A DNA stretch of 64,000 nucleotides from Saccharothrix sp. NRRL B-16314 (lineage in GTDB: Bacteria; Actinomycetota; Actinomycetes; Mycobacteriales; Pseudonocardiaceae): contig NZ_JNXC01000021.1 of NCBI RefSeq assembly GCF_000716595.1, positions 124,001 through 188,000 on the forward strand, given 5' to 3'. How positions within the stretch are numbered: position 1 is the stretch's first letter; each line of letters starts with the position of its first letter. Positions 23,653 through 33,458 of the stretch are shown piece by piece. The notes under the pieces are model-generated. The model made no database searches and was not told the DNA's origin. It saw nothing but the letters and a program-made list of their open reading frames with translations. The position numbers and the translations under genes were made by a program.

Positions 23653-25302
23653 ATGAGCAGGTTCGTTGACACGATGGTGGCAACCGCTTCGGGTGCCGGA
23701 GCACGGGAGCGGGGGATGACCACGGGGGAGCCGAACGCTCCCGTCCGCCGGTCGTGGGCGGAGGTTCACGACCACGCCACCCGCATGGCGGGCGCCCTCG
23801 TGGCCGACGGGATCGTGCGGGGCGACTCGGTCGCGGTGCTCGCGGGCGACCCGGCCGTGATCGCGCCCGCGGTGCAGGCCGTGTGGCTGGCCGGCGGCAG
23901 CACGACCATGCTGCACCAGCCGACGGCCCGCACCGACCTGGCCGAGTGGGCCGGGGACACCCTCCGGGTGCTGGGCATGATCAACGCGAAGCTGGTGCTG
24001 CTCGGCACGCCGTTCGACGCGCTGTCGGGCGTCCTGGACGAGCACGGCGTCGCCTACCGCAAGCTGGACGAGCTGACCGGTGAGCCGCTGGCTGCGCCCG
24101 TCCACGTCGACGAGGACATGCCCGCGCTGCTCCAGCTCACCAGCGGGTCGACCGCCGACCCGAAGGCCGTCCGCATCACGCACGGCAACCTGTGGTCCAA
24201 CGCCAAGGCCATGGAGATCGCCGCCGAGCTGGACCCGGAGACCGACCGGATGGTCTCCTGGCTGCCGCTGTTCCACGACATGGGGATGGTCGGCTTCCTG
24301 ACCGTGCCCATGCTGCTCGGCATCGACCTGGTCAAGGTGACGCCGGTCGACTTCCTCACCCGCCCCACCCTGTGGCCGGACCTGATCAGCCGCTACCAGG
24401 GCACCATCACCGCCGCGCCGAACTTCGCGTACGCCATCGCCGCGCGCCGCATGAAGGGCGTGGACGACGGCGCGCTCGACCTGTCGAAGCTGCGGATCGC
24501 GCTGAACGGCGCCGAGCCCATCGACCCGGCCGCGGTGAAGGCGTTCACCGACGAGGGCGCGAGGTTCGGGCTGCGGCCGGAGTGCGTGCTGTGCGCGTAC
24601 GGCATGGCGGAGACGACGCTGGGCGTGGCGTTCGCGCCGGTGTTCACCGGGATCGCGGTGGACGTGGTGGACCCGGCGGAGCTGGAGGCGGGCCACCGTG
24701 CCGTGCCGGTGCCGGCGGGCAGCCCGAACGCGCGGGAGTTCCCGCTGCTCGGGCCGCCGCTGCCGGGGCTCGAGGTGCAGGTCGTCGACTCCGAGGGCGC
24801 GGTGCTGGGCGAACGCGAGGTCGGGCAGCTGCGGGTGCGCGGCGAGGCCGTGACGCCCGGCTACCTCACCGTGGACGGCCCGGTGGCCACCCGGGACGCC
24901 GACGGCTGGCTGGACACCGGCGACGAGGGCTACGTGGCCGACGGCCAGGTCGTCGTGTGCGGGCGGCGCAAGGACGTGATCATCATGGGTGGTCGCAACA
25001 TCTACCCGACGGACATCGAACGCGCGGCGGCGGCCGTTGAGGGCGTGCGCGCGGGCAACGCGATGGCCGTGCGGCTGGACGCGGGCACGCGGCGTGAGCG
25101 GTTCGCCGTGGTGGTCGAGTCGAAGCTGGTGGGTGACGACGACGCGGTGCGGGCGTTGAGCAAGGAGATCAGCGCGAGGGTCATGGACGCGGTCAGCGCG
25201 CGTCCGTACTCGGTGGTCGTGCTCAAGCCCGGAAGCCTGCCCAAGACCCCGTCCGGCAAGCTCCGCCGTTCCGCCGCGGCTTCCCTGGTGCCCGCCGGCT
25301 GA
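23653..25302 (+). CDS. Fatty acyl-AMP ligase / acyl-CoA synthetase (FadD-like)
   Basis: A 549-residue adenylate-forming enzyme in the position of M. tuberculosis Rv1013. The AMP-binding motif LTSGSTADPKAVRITH, the acyl-adenylate motif YGMAETTLGVAF, the hinge region DTGDEGYV...GRRKDVIIMGGRNIYP and the catalytic Lys in LPKTPSGKLRRS are intact. FAAL and FACL subtypes differ by an insertion I cannot judge without structural alignment. No polyketide synthase or carrier protein is next to it. ATG 23653 lies 7 nt after TACCCT (23640-23645), so the mRNA is probably leaderless. Confidence 0.88.
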   Translation: MSRFVDTMVATASGAGARERGMTTGEPNAPVRRSWAEVHDHATRMAGALVADGIVRGDSVAVLAGDPAVIAPAVQAVWLAGGSTTMLHQPTARTDLAEWAGDTLRVLGMINAKLVLLGTPFDALSGVLDEHGVAYRKLDELTGEPLAAPVHVDEDMPALLQLTSGSTADPKAVRITHGNLWSNAKAMEIAAELDPETDRMVSWLPLFHDMGMVGFLTVPMLLGIDLVKVTPVDFLTRPTLWPDLISRYQGTITAAPNFAYAIAARRMKGVDDGALDLSKLRIALNGAEPIDPAAVKAFTDEGARFGLRPECVLCAYGMAETTLGVAFAPVFTGIAVDVVDPAELEAGHRAVPVPAGSPNAREFPLLGPPLPGLEVQVVDSEGAVLGEREVGQLRVRGEAVTPGYLTVDGPVATRDADGWLDTGDEGYVADGQVVVCGRRKDVIIMGGRNIYPTDIERAAAAVEGVRAGNAMAVRLDAGTRRERFAVVVESKLVGDDDAVRALSKEISARVMDAVSARPYSVVVLKPGSLPKTPSGKLRRSAAASLVPAG

Positions 25303-25404
25303 ACGCGCGCTTCGGCACGTTGGAGGCGCGGTCGACCGGCACACCGCTCGGCCGCGCCCGGCGCGTCACTTCCACTCGCCGTAGGTGCCCAGTGGAACTT
25401 GTGC

Positions 25405-25974
25405 TCAGTGGAATTTGTTCTGGGCGGCTTCCAGCCCCAACTCCAGCAGAGCCTCCACGGCGTCCGCCGCGCGGTCCAGCTCGAAGGCCAGCTCCTTGCG
25501 TTCCACGAGCGAGAAGTCGCGCAGCACGTAGTCGGCCGGGTCCATCCGGCCCGGCGGCCGGTCCACCCCGAACCGCACCCGGTGGTAGTCCTTGGTGCCC
25601 AGCGACTTCGTGATCGACCGGAGCCCGTTGTGCCCGTTCTCCCCGCCGCCGAGCTTCAGCCGCACCGTGCCGAACGGCAGGTCCAGCTCGTCGTGCACCA
25701 CGATGACCGACGCGGGCGGCACCTTGTAGAAGTTCGCCGTGCCCGCGACCGGCCCACCGGAGGTGTTCATGTAGCCGCGCGGCTTGGCCAGCACGACCCG
25801 GCGCCCGGCCAACCGGCCCTCCAGCACCTCCGCGCCGCCCTTGTGCGCCTTGAACTTGCCGCCCACCCGCGAAGCCAGCTCGTCCAGCACCAGGAACCCG
25901 ACGTTGTGCCGGTTGCCCTCGTACTTGGGGCCGGAGTTGCCCAGCCCGACGACCAGGGCCACGTCATCGACCAC
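25405..25974 (-). CDS. pth: Peptidyl-tRNA hydrolase
   Basis: A 189-residue Pth1-family enzyme that releases peptide from stalled peptidyl-tRNA. It shows [18 protein letters not shown] with catalytic H23, then [10 protein letters not shown], and the active-site HDELDLPFG. The usual GNPG loop reads GNSG here, a mild substitution. It lies downstream of rplY with a DivIVA-module gene inserted between them. The start is GTG 25974 (AGGAG about 10 nt upstream), overlapping the upstream gene by 11 bp; GTG 25962 is possible. Confidence 0.93.
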   Translation of the reverse strand: MVDDVALVVGLGNSGPKYEGNRHNVGFLVLDELASRVGGKFKAHKGGAEVLEGRLAGRRVVLAKPRGYMNTSGGPVAGTANFYKVPPASVIVVHDELDLPFGTVRLKLGGGENGHNGLRSITKSLGTKDYHRVRFGVDRPPGRMDPADYVLRDFSLVERKELAFELDRAADAVEALLELGLEAAQNKFH

Positions 25975-26476
25975 GGAACCGCAACTCCTGCTCAAGCTCG
26001 TCCAACAGGGTGTCCACCGCGCGCACCTGGTAGCCGCGCCGAAGTCCGGACGTCGTGGTGAACCTGGTGTGGCGAACCTCGCTGGAGGTCATCCGCCCCC
26101 GGCCGTCCAGCGTCGCGGCGGCCCGACCGAGGAACGTGTCGACTTCGCCGCGATCGTAGCCGTTCGGTGATCGGGGGAGCTTCACCGCCAGCACCGCGTC
26201 ACCGGTCTGGAGGGTCGTCGGCGGCACGTGCCCGGACCGCAGCTGGTGCTCCAGGGCGGCCAGGAAGTCGTCCACGGTCCGCTGGTCGTAGCCGCCCGCG
26301 ATCTCGGTGAACGCGATCGTCCGCACCTGGTCGGGGTGCAGCCGGGTGCGTCCGGCGAGGGCGTCGGCGATGCGCAGCAGGAACGCGTCCACCTGCGCCG
26401 GGTCGTAGCCCTTGCCGCGCTTGCGGGGGAAAGACGTGGAGCGCACCTGCGCCGGGGTGAGAAACGGGAACGGCAC
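25964..26476 (-). CDS. Four-module DivIVA-domain repeat protein
   Basis: A 170-residue protein with four DivIVA-type modules, cores beginning at GY residues 23, 62, 106 and 148 (for example [28 protein letters not shown]). It is a shorter relative of the eight-module protein 2.4 kb away, and both end in Arg-Gly-Arg. No coiled coil or membrane span is seen. It sits between rplY and pth and overlaps pth, so it belongs to that translation operon. GTG 26476 is given as the start; GTG 26581 would add 35 Pro-rich residues and overlap rplY by 47 bp. The function is unknown. Confidence 0.72.
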   Translation of the reverse strand: MPFPFLTPAQVRSTSFPRKRGKGYDPAQVDAFLLRIADALAGRTRLHPDQVRTIAFTEIAGGYDQRTVDDFLAALEHQLRSGHVPPTTLQTGDAVLAVKLPRSPNGYDRGEVDTFLGRAAATLDGRGRMTSSEVRHTRFTTTSGLRRGYQVRAVDTLLDELEQELRFRGR

Positions 26477-26534
26477 GCCACCCCAGCCGTGCGGCGGGGG
26501 AGGCGTGCCGTTCGAGTTGCCCGACGTGATGGGC

Positions 26535-27140
26535 TCAGCCTTCTTCGGTGGCCTCGGTGTCGGTGGCCTCGGTCTCGCCACCGTCCATGTCGGCGGCCGT
26601 CGGCGCCGCGTTGATCGCGAGGACCATCGCGTCGGCGTCGGTCACCAGCGTGGTGCCGGTGGGCAGGACCAGGTCGGACGCGTGCACCTGGGTGCCCGCA
26701 CCGAGACCGGAGATGGAGTACTCGACCTGCTCGGGGATGTTCAGCGCGTCGGCCTCGACCTGCACCGAGGTGAGGTCCTGGGTGAGGAGGGTCGCCGCGG
26801 CGGCGTCGCCGGTGAGGACGATCGGCACCTCGACGGTGACCTTCTCGCCCCGCTGCACGAGCAGCAGGTCGACGTGCTCGATGTAGTTCTTGATGGGGTG
26901 CGTGGTGACGGTCTTGGTCAGCGCCAGCTCGGTGGAGGACTCGATGTCCAGCGTGAGAACTGCGTTCTGACCGTGCTCGCGGACAACACGGGCGAACTCG
27001 AGCGCCGGCAGGGCCAGGTGCTTCGGGTCGGAACCGTGGCCGTAGAGCACCGCGGGGATCTTGCCGGCGCGGCGGGTGCGGCGGGCGGCGCCCTTGCCGA
27101 ACTCGGTGCGCTGCTCTGCGGCGAGACGGACCTCGGACAC
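26535..27140 (-). CDS. rplY: 50S ribosomal protein L25 (CTC form)
   Basis: A 201-residue long-form L25 that binds 5S rRNA. The N-terminal L25 domain (RLAAEQRTEFGKGAARRTRR, PAVLYGHG) is followed by the beta-rich TL5/CTC domain (from about residue 95) and an acidic tail (GGETEATDTEATEEG). The GTG start is preceded by AGGAGA. It heads the rplY / DivIVA-module / pth group, like Rv1015c next to Rv1014c in M. tuberculosis. Confidence 0.94.
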   Translation of the reverse strand: MSEVRLAAEQRTEFGKGAARRTRRAGKIPAVLYGHGSDPKHLALPALEFARVVREHGQNAVLTLDIESSTELALTKTVTTHPIKNYIEHVDLLLVQRGEKVTVEVPIVLTGDAAAATLLTQDLTSVQVEADALNIPEQVEYSISGLGAGTQVHASDLVLPTGTTLVTDADAMVLAINAAPTAADMDGGETEATDTEATEEG

Positions 27141-27390
27141 GGTGGGGCTCTCCTAACGGTCTGGCCAGGTATACGTCGGCGGGTACGTCGGGCGGGGCGA
27201 AGCGGGGGTTGGCCTGCGGCGGCGGGCGGCGCGGAGGGTGAACACGCGCGGCATCACAACCGCCGCGTCGATCACGCCGAGCGTGATGCTCGCCCTCGCC
27301 GAGGCAACCTGAACAGTGTAGGACGACCCGCTCGACAAGGCCTAATCGGGGTTCACTACCGGTCCCCGACACCCCCGTGCACGCCGTCGC

Positions 27391-27471
27391 GAACGTTGAA
27401 TTCGGGGGTCCCGAACGTAGGACTCACGCGTTCTGAACGTAGGACTCACGGGTTCTGGAGGTAGGGCTCGC
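27391..27471. repeat. Half-array of the 3'-end repeat, locus 2
   Basis: Only the right half is present: an inverted B-type unit (GAACGTTGAATTC, 27391-27403) and inverted A units at 27413-27427 and 27435-27449, plus a degenerate third at 27457-27471, again at an exact 22-bp period. It lies 47 bp beyond the prs stop codon in the direction of prs transcription. There is no convergent gene, which explains the missing left half. The rest of the 378-bp gap up to rplY shows only its promoter region. Confidence 0.9.
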
Positions 27472-27518
27472 GGCGGTGACCGGTCGGCTCGGGAGAGCCG
27501 ACCGGTCGGGCTCGCAGG

Positions 27519-28502
27519 TCAGGCGTTGCCGTCGAAGAGCGAGGTGACGGAGCCGTCCTCGAAGACCTCCTGGATCACGCGCGCCAGGAGGGGTGCGATC
27601 GGCAGCACGGTCATCGCGTCGAACCGCTTCTCCGCCGGGATCGGCAGGGTGTCGGTGAACACGACCTCACGCGCGCCGCAGTTCTGCAGGCGCTCCACGG
27701 CCGGGCCGGAGAGCACCGGGTGGGTGGCCGCGATGACCACGTCCGACGCGCCCTCGGCGAGCAGCTGGTCCACCGCCTTGGTGATGGTGCCGCCGGTGTC
27801 GATCATGTCGTCGATGACCACGCACAGCCGGCCCTCGACCTGGCCGACCACCCGGTTCGCCACGACCTCGTTCGGCCGCAGCGGGTCGCGGGTCTTGTGG
27901 ATGAACGCGATCGGCGTGCCGCCCAGCGTGTCCGCCCACTTCTCGGCCAGCTTGGTCCGCCCGGCGTCCGGCGACACGACGGTGAGGTCGCGCCCGGCGT
28001 ACTTGCCGCGGATGTGCTCGGCCAGCAGCGGCATGGCCCAGAGGTGGTCCACCGGGCCGTCGAAGAAGCCCTGGATCTGCGACGTGTGCAGGTCGACCGA
28101 CACCAGCCGGTCCGCGCCCGCGGTCTTGAACATGTCCGCCACCAGGCGCGCCGAGATCGGCTCGCGCCCGCGGTGCTTCTTGTCCTGCCGCGCGTACGGG
28201 TAGAACGGCATGATCACGGTGATCCGCTTCGCGGACGCCCGCTTCAGCGCGTCCACCATGATCAGCTGCTCCATGAGCCACTGGTTGATCGGCGCGCAGT
28301 GCGACTGGATGACGAACGCGTCGCAGCCGCGCACGCTCTCCTCGAAGCGCACGAAGATCTCACCGTTGGCGAAGTCGTACGCCGACTGCGGGGTCACCGA
28401 GACGTTGAGGTGCTTGGCCACCTGCTCGGTCAGCTCGGGATACGCGCGCCCGCCGAAGAGCATCAGGTTCTTCTTGGGTGTCCCGGCCATCGTGAGGTTC
28501 AC
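27519..28502 (-). CDS. prs: Ribose-phosphate pyrophosphokinase
   Basis: A 327-residue PRPP synthase making phosphoribosyl pyrophosphate from ribose-5-phosphate and ATP. Motifs present are FANGEIFVRFEESVRG, MPFYPYARQDKKHRGREP (catalytic flexible loop), DLHTSQIQGFFD, and the PRPP-binding VVIDDMIDTGGT. GTG 28502 begins 2 nt after the glmU stop and uses AAGGG within the glmU end, indicating translational coupling. The glmU-prs pair is conserved in actinobacteria. Confidence 0.95.
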   Translation of the reverse strand: MNLTMAGTPKKNLMLFGGRAYPELTEQVAKHLNVSVTPQSAYDFANGEIFVRFEESVRGCDAFVIQSHCAPINQWLMEQLIMVDALKRASAKRITVIMPFYPYARQDKKHRGREPISARLVADMFKTAGADRLVSVDLHTSQIQGFFDGPVDHLWAMPLLAEHIRGKYAGRDLTVVSPDAGRTKLAEKWADTLGGTPIAFIHKTRDPLRPNEVVANRVVGQVEGRLCVVIDDMIDTGGTITKAVDQLLAEGASDVVIAATHPVLSGPAVERLQNCGAREVVFTDTLPIPAEKRFDAMTVLPIAPLLARVIQEVFEDGSVTSLFDGNA

Positions 28503-28504
28503 GG

Positions 28505-29983
28505 TCAGCGCCCTTCTTCGGTTGTGCCTGCATTCTCGGGCGTCTGGGCACGTTCCGCCGCTTCGGCGGCGGCCGTGCCCGGCCTCCGGGAGACCACCCA
28601 GCCTTCGAGGTTCCGCTGCGGTCCGCCGGACACCGCCAGCGCACCGGGCGGCACGTTGCGCCGCACCACGGTCCCCGCACCGGTGTACGCGCCGTCCCCC
28701 ACGGTCACCGGCGCGACGAACATGTTGTCCGAGCCCGTGCGGCAGTGCGACCCGATCACGGTCCGGTGCTTGTTCACCCCGTCGTAGTTCACCGTGACGC
28801 TGGCCGCGCCGATGTTGGAGTGCTCGCCGATGGTGGTGTCGCCGATGTAGCTCAGGTGCGGCACCTTGCTGCCCACGCCGATGTCCGAGTTCTTGACCTC
28901 GACGAACCCACCGATCTTGCCCTTGGCGCCGAGCCGCGTGCCGGGCCGCAGGTAGGAGAACGGGCCGACGGACGCGCCCTCGCCGATCTCCGCGCCCGAG
29001 CCGTGCGTGCGGACCACGGACGCGCCCGCGCCGATCACGCACGCGGACAGCGTGGAGTCGGGCCCGACGACCGCGCCCTCGCCGACCGTGGTGCCCGCGC
29101 GCAGCTGCACGCCGGGCTCGATCAGCACGTCGCGGTCGAGCTGCACGTCCGCGTCCAGCCACGTGGTGGCCGGGTCGACCACCGTGACGCCCGAACGCAT
29201 GGCCCGCTCCACCAGCCGGCGGTTCAGCTCGGCGCCCAGCCGCGCCAGCTGCACGCGGTCGTTCACGCCCTCGACCAGCCACTCGTCGGACGTGACGAGG
29301 GCGCCGACGCGCCGCCCGTCGCCGCGCGCGATGGTCAGCACGTCGGTCAGGTACAGCTCGCCCTGCGCGTTGTCGGTGGACAGCCGGGAGAGCCCGTCGC
29401 GCAGCACGGCCGCGTCGAACGCGTACACCCCCGAGTTGATCTCGGTGATCCCGAGCTGCGCGGGCGTGGCGTCCTTCTGCTCCACGATCGCCTCGACCGA
29501 GCCGTCCGCGGACCGCACGATCCGCCCGTACCCGGTGGGGTCGGCGACGACGGCGGTCAGCACGGTCACCGCGTTGCCCCGCGCGCCGTGCTCGGCCAGC
29601 AGCCCGAGCAGCGTCTCGGAGTCGAGCAGCGGCACGTCGCCGTACGTCACCACGACCGTGCCGGACAGGTCGGCGGGCAGCTCGGCGAGGCCGCAGCCGA
29701 CCGCGTGCCCGGTGCCCTCCTGCTCCTCCTGCACCGCCACGGTGACCTTGCGGTCCAGCGCGGTGGACACGTGGTCGAGGTGTTCGGCGACCGCCGTGCG
29801 GCCGTGGCCGACGACGACCGCGAGGTGGTCCGGGTCGGTACCGGCGGCGGCGCGCACGGCGTGCTCCACCAGGGAACGGCCGGCGATGCGGTGCAACACC
29901 TTCGGAGTGGCTGAGCGCATGCGGGTGCCTTCACCCGCTGCGAGGACGATCGTGCTGACTGGGGTGGGGACACCCTCGAGCAT
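28505..29983 (-). CDS. glmU: Bifunctional UDP-GlcNAc pyrophosphorylase / GlcN-1-P N-acetyltransferase
   Basis: A 492-residue enzyme catalysing the last two steps of UDP-GlcNAc synthesis. The N-terminal nucleotidyltransferase domain starts with [11 protein letters not shown] (from residue 14) and includes [11 protein letters not shown] and TYGDVPLL. The C-terminal half is a left-handed beta helix with hexapeptide repeats and the acetyltransferase segment [12 protein letters not shown] followed by [12 protein letters not shown]. The last 40 residues form an Ala/Glu-rich tail, as in other actinobacteria. ATG 29983 has GGGAG upstream. Confidence 0.95.
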   Translation of the reverse strand: MLEGVPTPVSTIVLAAGEGTRMRSATPKVLHRIAGRSLVEHAVRAAAGTDPDHLAVVVGHGRTAVAEHLDHVSTALDRKVTVAVQEEQEGTGHAVGCGLAELPADLSGTVVVTYGDVPLLDSETLLGLLAEHGARGNAVTVLTAVVADPTGYGRIVRSADGSVEAIVEQKDATPAQLGITEINSGVYAFDAAVLRDGLSRLSTDNAQGELYLTDVLTIARGDGRRVGALVTSDEWLVEGVNDRVQLARLGAELNRRLVERAMRSGVTVVDPATTWLDADVQLDRDVLIEPGVQLRAGTTVGEGAVVGPDSTLSACVIGAGASVVRTHGSGAEIGEGASVGPFSYLRPGTRLGAKGKIGGFVEVKNSDIGVGSKVPHLSYIGDTTIGEHSNIGAASVTVNYDGVNKHRTVIGSHCRTGSDNMFVAPVTVGDGAYTGAGTVVRRNVPPGALAVSGGPQRNLEGWVVSRRPGTAAAEAAERAQTPENAGTTEEGR

Positions 29984-30050
29984 CAGCGCTCTCCCTAGCT
30001 GAGTGCGTGCCTTCAGCGGGAGGGGCCTGGCTTCCCGCCAGGTGCTGATA

Positions 30051-31697
30051 CTAAGCGTCTGAGGAAGGCTCGACTTCCACCGCGGCAACCTGGCAGCCAC
30101 CCCGGCGTTTCGCCACGTACATCGCGGAGTCGGCTCGGGCCAGCGCCGCGTGCGCCGCCTCGCGGGGGCGCACGGAGATCACGCCGACGGACAGCGTCAC
30201 CCCTCTGGACAGGTCGGATGGCAGTCCGGCGACGGCATCCACGGCCCGGCCGAGGGCCGCTTCGGCGGCGTGCAGCGGCGCACCGGGCAGCAGCACGACG
30301 AACTCGTCGCCGCCGTACCGGGCCACCAGGTCGTCACCCCGCAACGCCTGCCGGAGTGTGCTCGCAATCACGCGCAGGACGTCGTCGCCCTCGGCGTGCG
30401 AGTGCTTGTCGTTGACCACCTTGAACCCGTCGAGGTCGACCAGGGCGATGGCCATCGGGTGGGTCTGCGCGCTGATCAGCCCCGCCAGCCGGTCGTCAAG
30501 GGCGCGTCGGTTCGGCAGGCCGGTCAGCGGGTCCTGCAGCGCCTGCTGCGCGATGGCGCCGTGCGCCCGGGTCAGCCGCTCGTGGTCGCGCCGGGTGAGC
30601 AGGGTGGCGGTGCGGGCCTCCTGCATCAGCCACAGCTCCACCTCCAGCGCGTTGGCGTAGGTCTGCAACGCGGAGATGGTGCGCTCGCCGTGCGGGCCGG
30701 ACATGTTGGCGTACTCGCGGGTCAGGCACAGCATGAGCGTCGGCTCAGAGGTGTCGTGCTCCAGCCGCTCGCGGGCGTCGTGCAGCACCTGCAACGCCTG
30801 CTGGGGCAGGTCCTCCATGTCGAGGCAGCGGGCCAGGGCGATCGACACGATGATCAGCTCGCGGGCGTACATGGCCAGTTCGCGCAGCGACCACAGCCGC
30901 GCGATGTGCTCCGCGCCGGGCTTGGCCAGCGCGTGCGCCGCGCCGATCACCGGCACCTGCTCGGCGGCCGTCCGGTCCCGCCGCCCGGGGTGCAGCGACT
31001 CCCGGAACGGGCCCTCGACTGCGGTGGCGATGGCGGACGCGGTGGCGAACCGCTCGGTGGCCTCGTCGAAGTTGTCCACCCGCTCCAGCCGCAGGCCCCA
31101 GCCGATCAGCAGCCGGGTCCGGTTGAGAAGGTGCACGTAGATCTGGTGCGGGTTGGCGCTGTCCCGGATCGCGTTGTGCGCCCGCGCCAGCACGTCGTCC
31201 GCCATCTCGTAGACGCCCAGCTGGGTGAGCACGAGCCCGGTCGACCCCAGCGCGGACGCGAGCAGCCGGTCCCAGGTCCGCTTGTCCATCATCGGGTCGG
31301 GCGCGAGGTCTTCCTCCAGCATCGCGAGGCCACCGGCGACCTCGCTCAGCGCCTTGTCCTCGAACCCACCCATCAGGTAGCGGCGACCGCGCAGCGCGTG
31401 CGCCTCGGCCTCCAGCACCAGCAGGCCGTGCCGCCGGGTGTGCGCGAGCATCTCGTCCAGCACGCTGTCGGACAGGTCGACCAGGCCGGGGGTGACGATC
31501 CGGACCACCGCCGCCGCGCGCAGGAGCTGGCCGACGATCCGCGGCTCGCCGCGACCCTGCGCCTCGGCCAGGATCTCGTCGACCTCGTGCGCCGCGTCGA
31601 GCTGGTCGGACAGGTGGCTGCTCTGGGCCACGGCCACGAGCTCACTCGCGCGGCCGACCAGCCACGCGTCGGACATCTCGTGGAGCGCCGGCGCCAC
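30051..31697 (-). CDS. Diguanylate cyclase with helical N-terminal region
   Basis: A 548-residue cytoplasmic protein. The first 370 residues are helical with TPR-like spacing (no membrane segment), followed by a GGDEF domain starting [16 protein letters not shown]. The active-site motif GGDEF is intact at residues 462-466 and the inhibitory RxxD site (R453-D456, RGDD) is five residues upstream, so it should make c-di-GMP and be product-inhibited. No EAL domain. The reading frame stays open through the upstream tRNA, so the start must lie downstream of it; GTG 31697 (AGGAC upstream) is preferred to ATG 31676. Confidence 0.86.
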   Translation of the reverse strand: MAPALHEMSDAWLVGRASELVAVAQSSHLSDQLDAAHEVDEILAEAQGRGEPRIVGQLLRAAAVVRIVTPGLVDLSDSVLDEMLAHTRRHGLLVLEAEAHALRGRRYLMGGFEDKALSEVAGGLAMLEEDLAPDPMMDKRTWDRLLASALGSTGLVLTQLGVYEMADDVLARAHNAIRDSANPHQIYVHLLNRTRLLIGWGLRLERVDNFDEATERFATASAIATAVEGPFRESLHPGRRDRTAAEQVPVIGAAHALAKPGAEHIARLWSLRELAMYARELIIVSIALARCLDMEDLPQQALQVLHDARERLEHDTSEPTLMLCLTREYANMSGPHGERTISALQTYANALEVELWLMQEARTATLLTRRDHERLTRAHGAIAQQALQDPLTGLPNRRALDDRLAGLISAQTHPMAIALVDLDGFKVVNDKHSHAEGDDVLRVIASTLRQALRGDDLVARYGGDEFVVLLPGAPLHAAEAALGRAVDAVAGLPSDLSRGVTLSVGVISVRPREAAHAALARADSAMYVAKRRGGCQVAAVEVEPSSDA

Positions 31698-31789
31698 GTT
31701 GTCCTGCTCGTCGACCGCTTCCTCGTGCAGCGACTCACACCCCCATGCAGACGCAGGGCGGCCGGGACCTTCGTGGCCCGGCCCACTCG

Positions 31790-31860
31790 CTCCGCCACCA
31801 GGATTCGAACCTGGACCATCGGAACCAAAATCCGAGGTGCTGCCTTTACACCATGGCGGA
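31790..31860 (-). tRNA. tRNA-Gln (anticodon UUG)
   Basis: Reading the minus strand, the acceptor strands TCCGCCA and TGGCGGA pair, the anticodon arm is TCGGA-TTTTGGT-TCCGA with anticodon TTG, and the T arm is CCAGG-TTCGAAT-CCTGG. The discriminator base is G and the CCA end is not encoded. Length is 71 nt. It lies immediately upstream of, and in the same direction as, the diguanylate cyclase gene. Confidence 0.95.
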
Positions 31861-32157
31861 ACGGTCAGGGCTCGCCCCGACCGCGCGAACACATGTTGTC
31901 ACGAGTCTCCCAAGAAGGTCAGCAGCACCACTCAAGTGGCGGCAACCGGTGGGTAACTCGATCATGACAGTCCGTGTTATCCCTGGTCAGTGGGCCGTAT
32001 TACGGCGCTTAGGTCACGGTCGGATGAACGTCGCATGCCCGGATGTCGACACTGGACGGCACCGGAAGCCGGTCCGGGGACCTCGAACCGGCACGATTTC
32101 GTCCGAAACAATCATCGGTTCAACTACCACCGGTAGTCAGTCGTGCACACCATCGGG
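31861..32157. other. Intergenic region between tRNA-Gln and hydrolase gene
   Basis: About 300 bp holding the tRNA promoter region (minus strand) and, at the other end, the 3' flank of the hydrolase gene. A CCACT/AGTGG inverted repeat lies near 31929-31940 and an ACTACC/GGTAGT repeat near 32126-32140. No gene is supported. Confidence 0.5.
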
Positions 32158-33303
32158 TTACCGGATGTCGTCGACCGAATCGAGGAAGTCGGACACCGCG
32201 CGCTCGTACGCCGCCGGGTCGACGTTCCACGCCGCCGTGTGCTCCGCCGCGGGCACCTCGACGTACCGGAGCGGCCAGTCGAGCCGGCCCGCCGCGGCGG
32301 CCAGGTCGCGGGACGCCTGGACCGGCACGGTGCCGTCCGCGCCGCCGTGGAACAGCAGGGTCGGCGGGCGGTGCGCGGGCGGGTTCACGGCCAGGTCGAA
32401 GCGGCCGAACTCCAGGTCGACCCGCCAGTCCGAGACCAGCTCGGCGATCGGGACGAGCTGCTCGGGGACGCCGCGGTTGCCCGATTGCAGCTCCAGGGTC
32501 TTCGTCCAGCTCACGACCGGCGCGTCGAGCACGACGGCGGCCACGTCGTCCGCCGCCGCCGACCGCGCCAGGAACTGGCCGACGATCGCGCCGCCCATGG
32601 ACCACCCGTACAGCACGACGTTCCGCGCGCCGTGCTCCCGGGCGTACCGGACGGCCGCCTCGACGTCGCGCCACTCGGTGTCGCCCAGGTGGTACAGGCC
32701 GTCCGGCGACGGCGGTGCGCCGTCGTCATTCCGGTAGGTGACGGCGAGAACGGGTAGCCCGAGGTCGTGCAGAGCAGGCATGACCCGCAAGGCCTCGGCC
32801 CTGGAGCCGCCCCTTCCGTGCACCGCGACGACCCACGTGGACGACGTCGCGGGAACCAGCCATGCCGGAGCGTCACCCAATTCGGTGGAAATTCGCACTT
32901 CCGTGTAGTCCAGATCGTGTGCCTGGGCGGGGTCCGTGGTCCACACGGAGGTCTCCATCCGCACCGGTGTGCCGTCCGGGGGCGCAGTGCCCCGCAGTTC
33001 GCGCACCACCGTGCCGGCGGACCGCCCGGTCACCCGACCGACCTCCGCGCCGCCCCCCGCCCACGCCAGGCCCCATGTGCCGGGCAGCACAGTGACCCTG
33101 GACTCCACCAGCGAGACGGACCCGGACGCCGAGGTGGTGACCGTGTCGCGGTAGCCGGGACGGGCGTTCTCCGGGTCGAGCAGCTCGCCGCTGTAGTACC
33201 AGCCGAACCCCAGCAGGCCACCGCTGAGCAGCAACAACACCACGAGCAGCGAGACGAGTGCGACGCGCGGCCCGCGTCTGCGGCGAACGTTCGGTGACCC
33301 CAT
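32158..33303 (-). CDS. Membrane-anchored alpha/beta hydrolase
   Basis: A 381-residue protein with one N-terminal membrane segment (about 10-35) and an extracytoplasmic alpha/beta-hydrolase domain. The oxyanion region is VAVHGRGGSR, the nucleophile elbow is GWSMGG, and Asp (HGGADGTVP) and His (PAAEHTAAW) complete the triad. Sequences of this shape are usually predicted lipases or esterases; substrate unknown. ATG 33303 follows a basic-rich start MGSPNVRRRRGP; GTG 33306 is one codon further out. It is divergent from the desaturase gene, and operators lie between them. Confidence 0.82.
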   Translation of the reverse strand: MGSPNVRRRRGPRVALVSLLVVLLLLSGGLLGFGWYYSGELLDPENARPGYRDTVTTSASGSVSLVESRVTVLPGTWGLAWAGGGAEVGRVTGRSAGTVVRELRGTAPPDGTPVRMETSVWTTDPAQAHDLDYTEVRISTELGDAPAWLVPATSSTWVVAVHGRGGSRAEALRVMPALHDLGLPVLAVTYRNDDGAPPSPDGLYHLGDTEWRDVEAAVRYAREHGARNVVLYGWSMGGAIVGQFLARSAAADDVAAVVLDAPVVSWTKTLELQSGNRGVPEQLVPIAELVSDWRVDLEFGRFDLAVNPPAHRPPTLLFHGGADGTVPVQASRDLAAAAGRLDWPLRYVEVPAAEHTAAWNVDPAAYERAVSDFLDSVDDIR

Positions 33304-33396
33304 CACCGCATGATGCCCCGACGGTGATCGACACGCCCGGATTGCTGAGAACACGCCATGACTTTCGCCCCGGCTATGGCGGGACCGCGTCCGCCT

Positions 33397-33428
33397 AACT
33401 TACGCTGCCGTAAGTTACGGTTCCGTAG
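33397..33428. promoter_or_regulatory. Tandem palindromic operators upstream of the desaturase
   Basis: AACTTACG (33397-33404) and CGTAAGTT (33409-33416) form a perfect 8-bp inverted repeat around CTGC. An overlapping imperfect palindrome, TTACGG-TT-CCGTAG, spans 33415-33428. The TTACG...CGTAA shape is typical of TetR-type operators. The candidate regulator is the TetR gene 1.1 kb downstream of the site, after the desaturase. Confidence 0.65.
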
Positions 33429-33458
33429 GTAGCCCCGAGCACACAACGAGGTACATGT

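Noticed and set aside
23653..25302. Natural-product biosynthetic cluster
   Set aside because: A lone acyl-AMP ligase among translation genes with no PKS, NRPS or carrier protein; the same gene occupies this place in M. tuberculosis.
31697..31892. Longer N-terminus of the diguanylate cyclase
   Set aside because: The extension would run through the tRNA-Gln gene and encodes low-complexity residues; internal GTG 31697 has a ribosome site.
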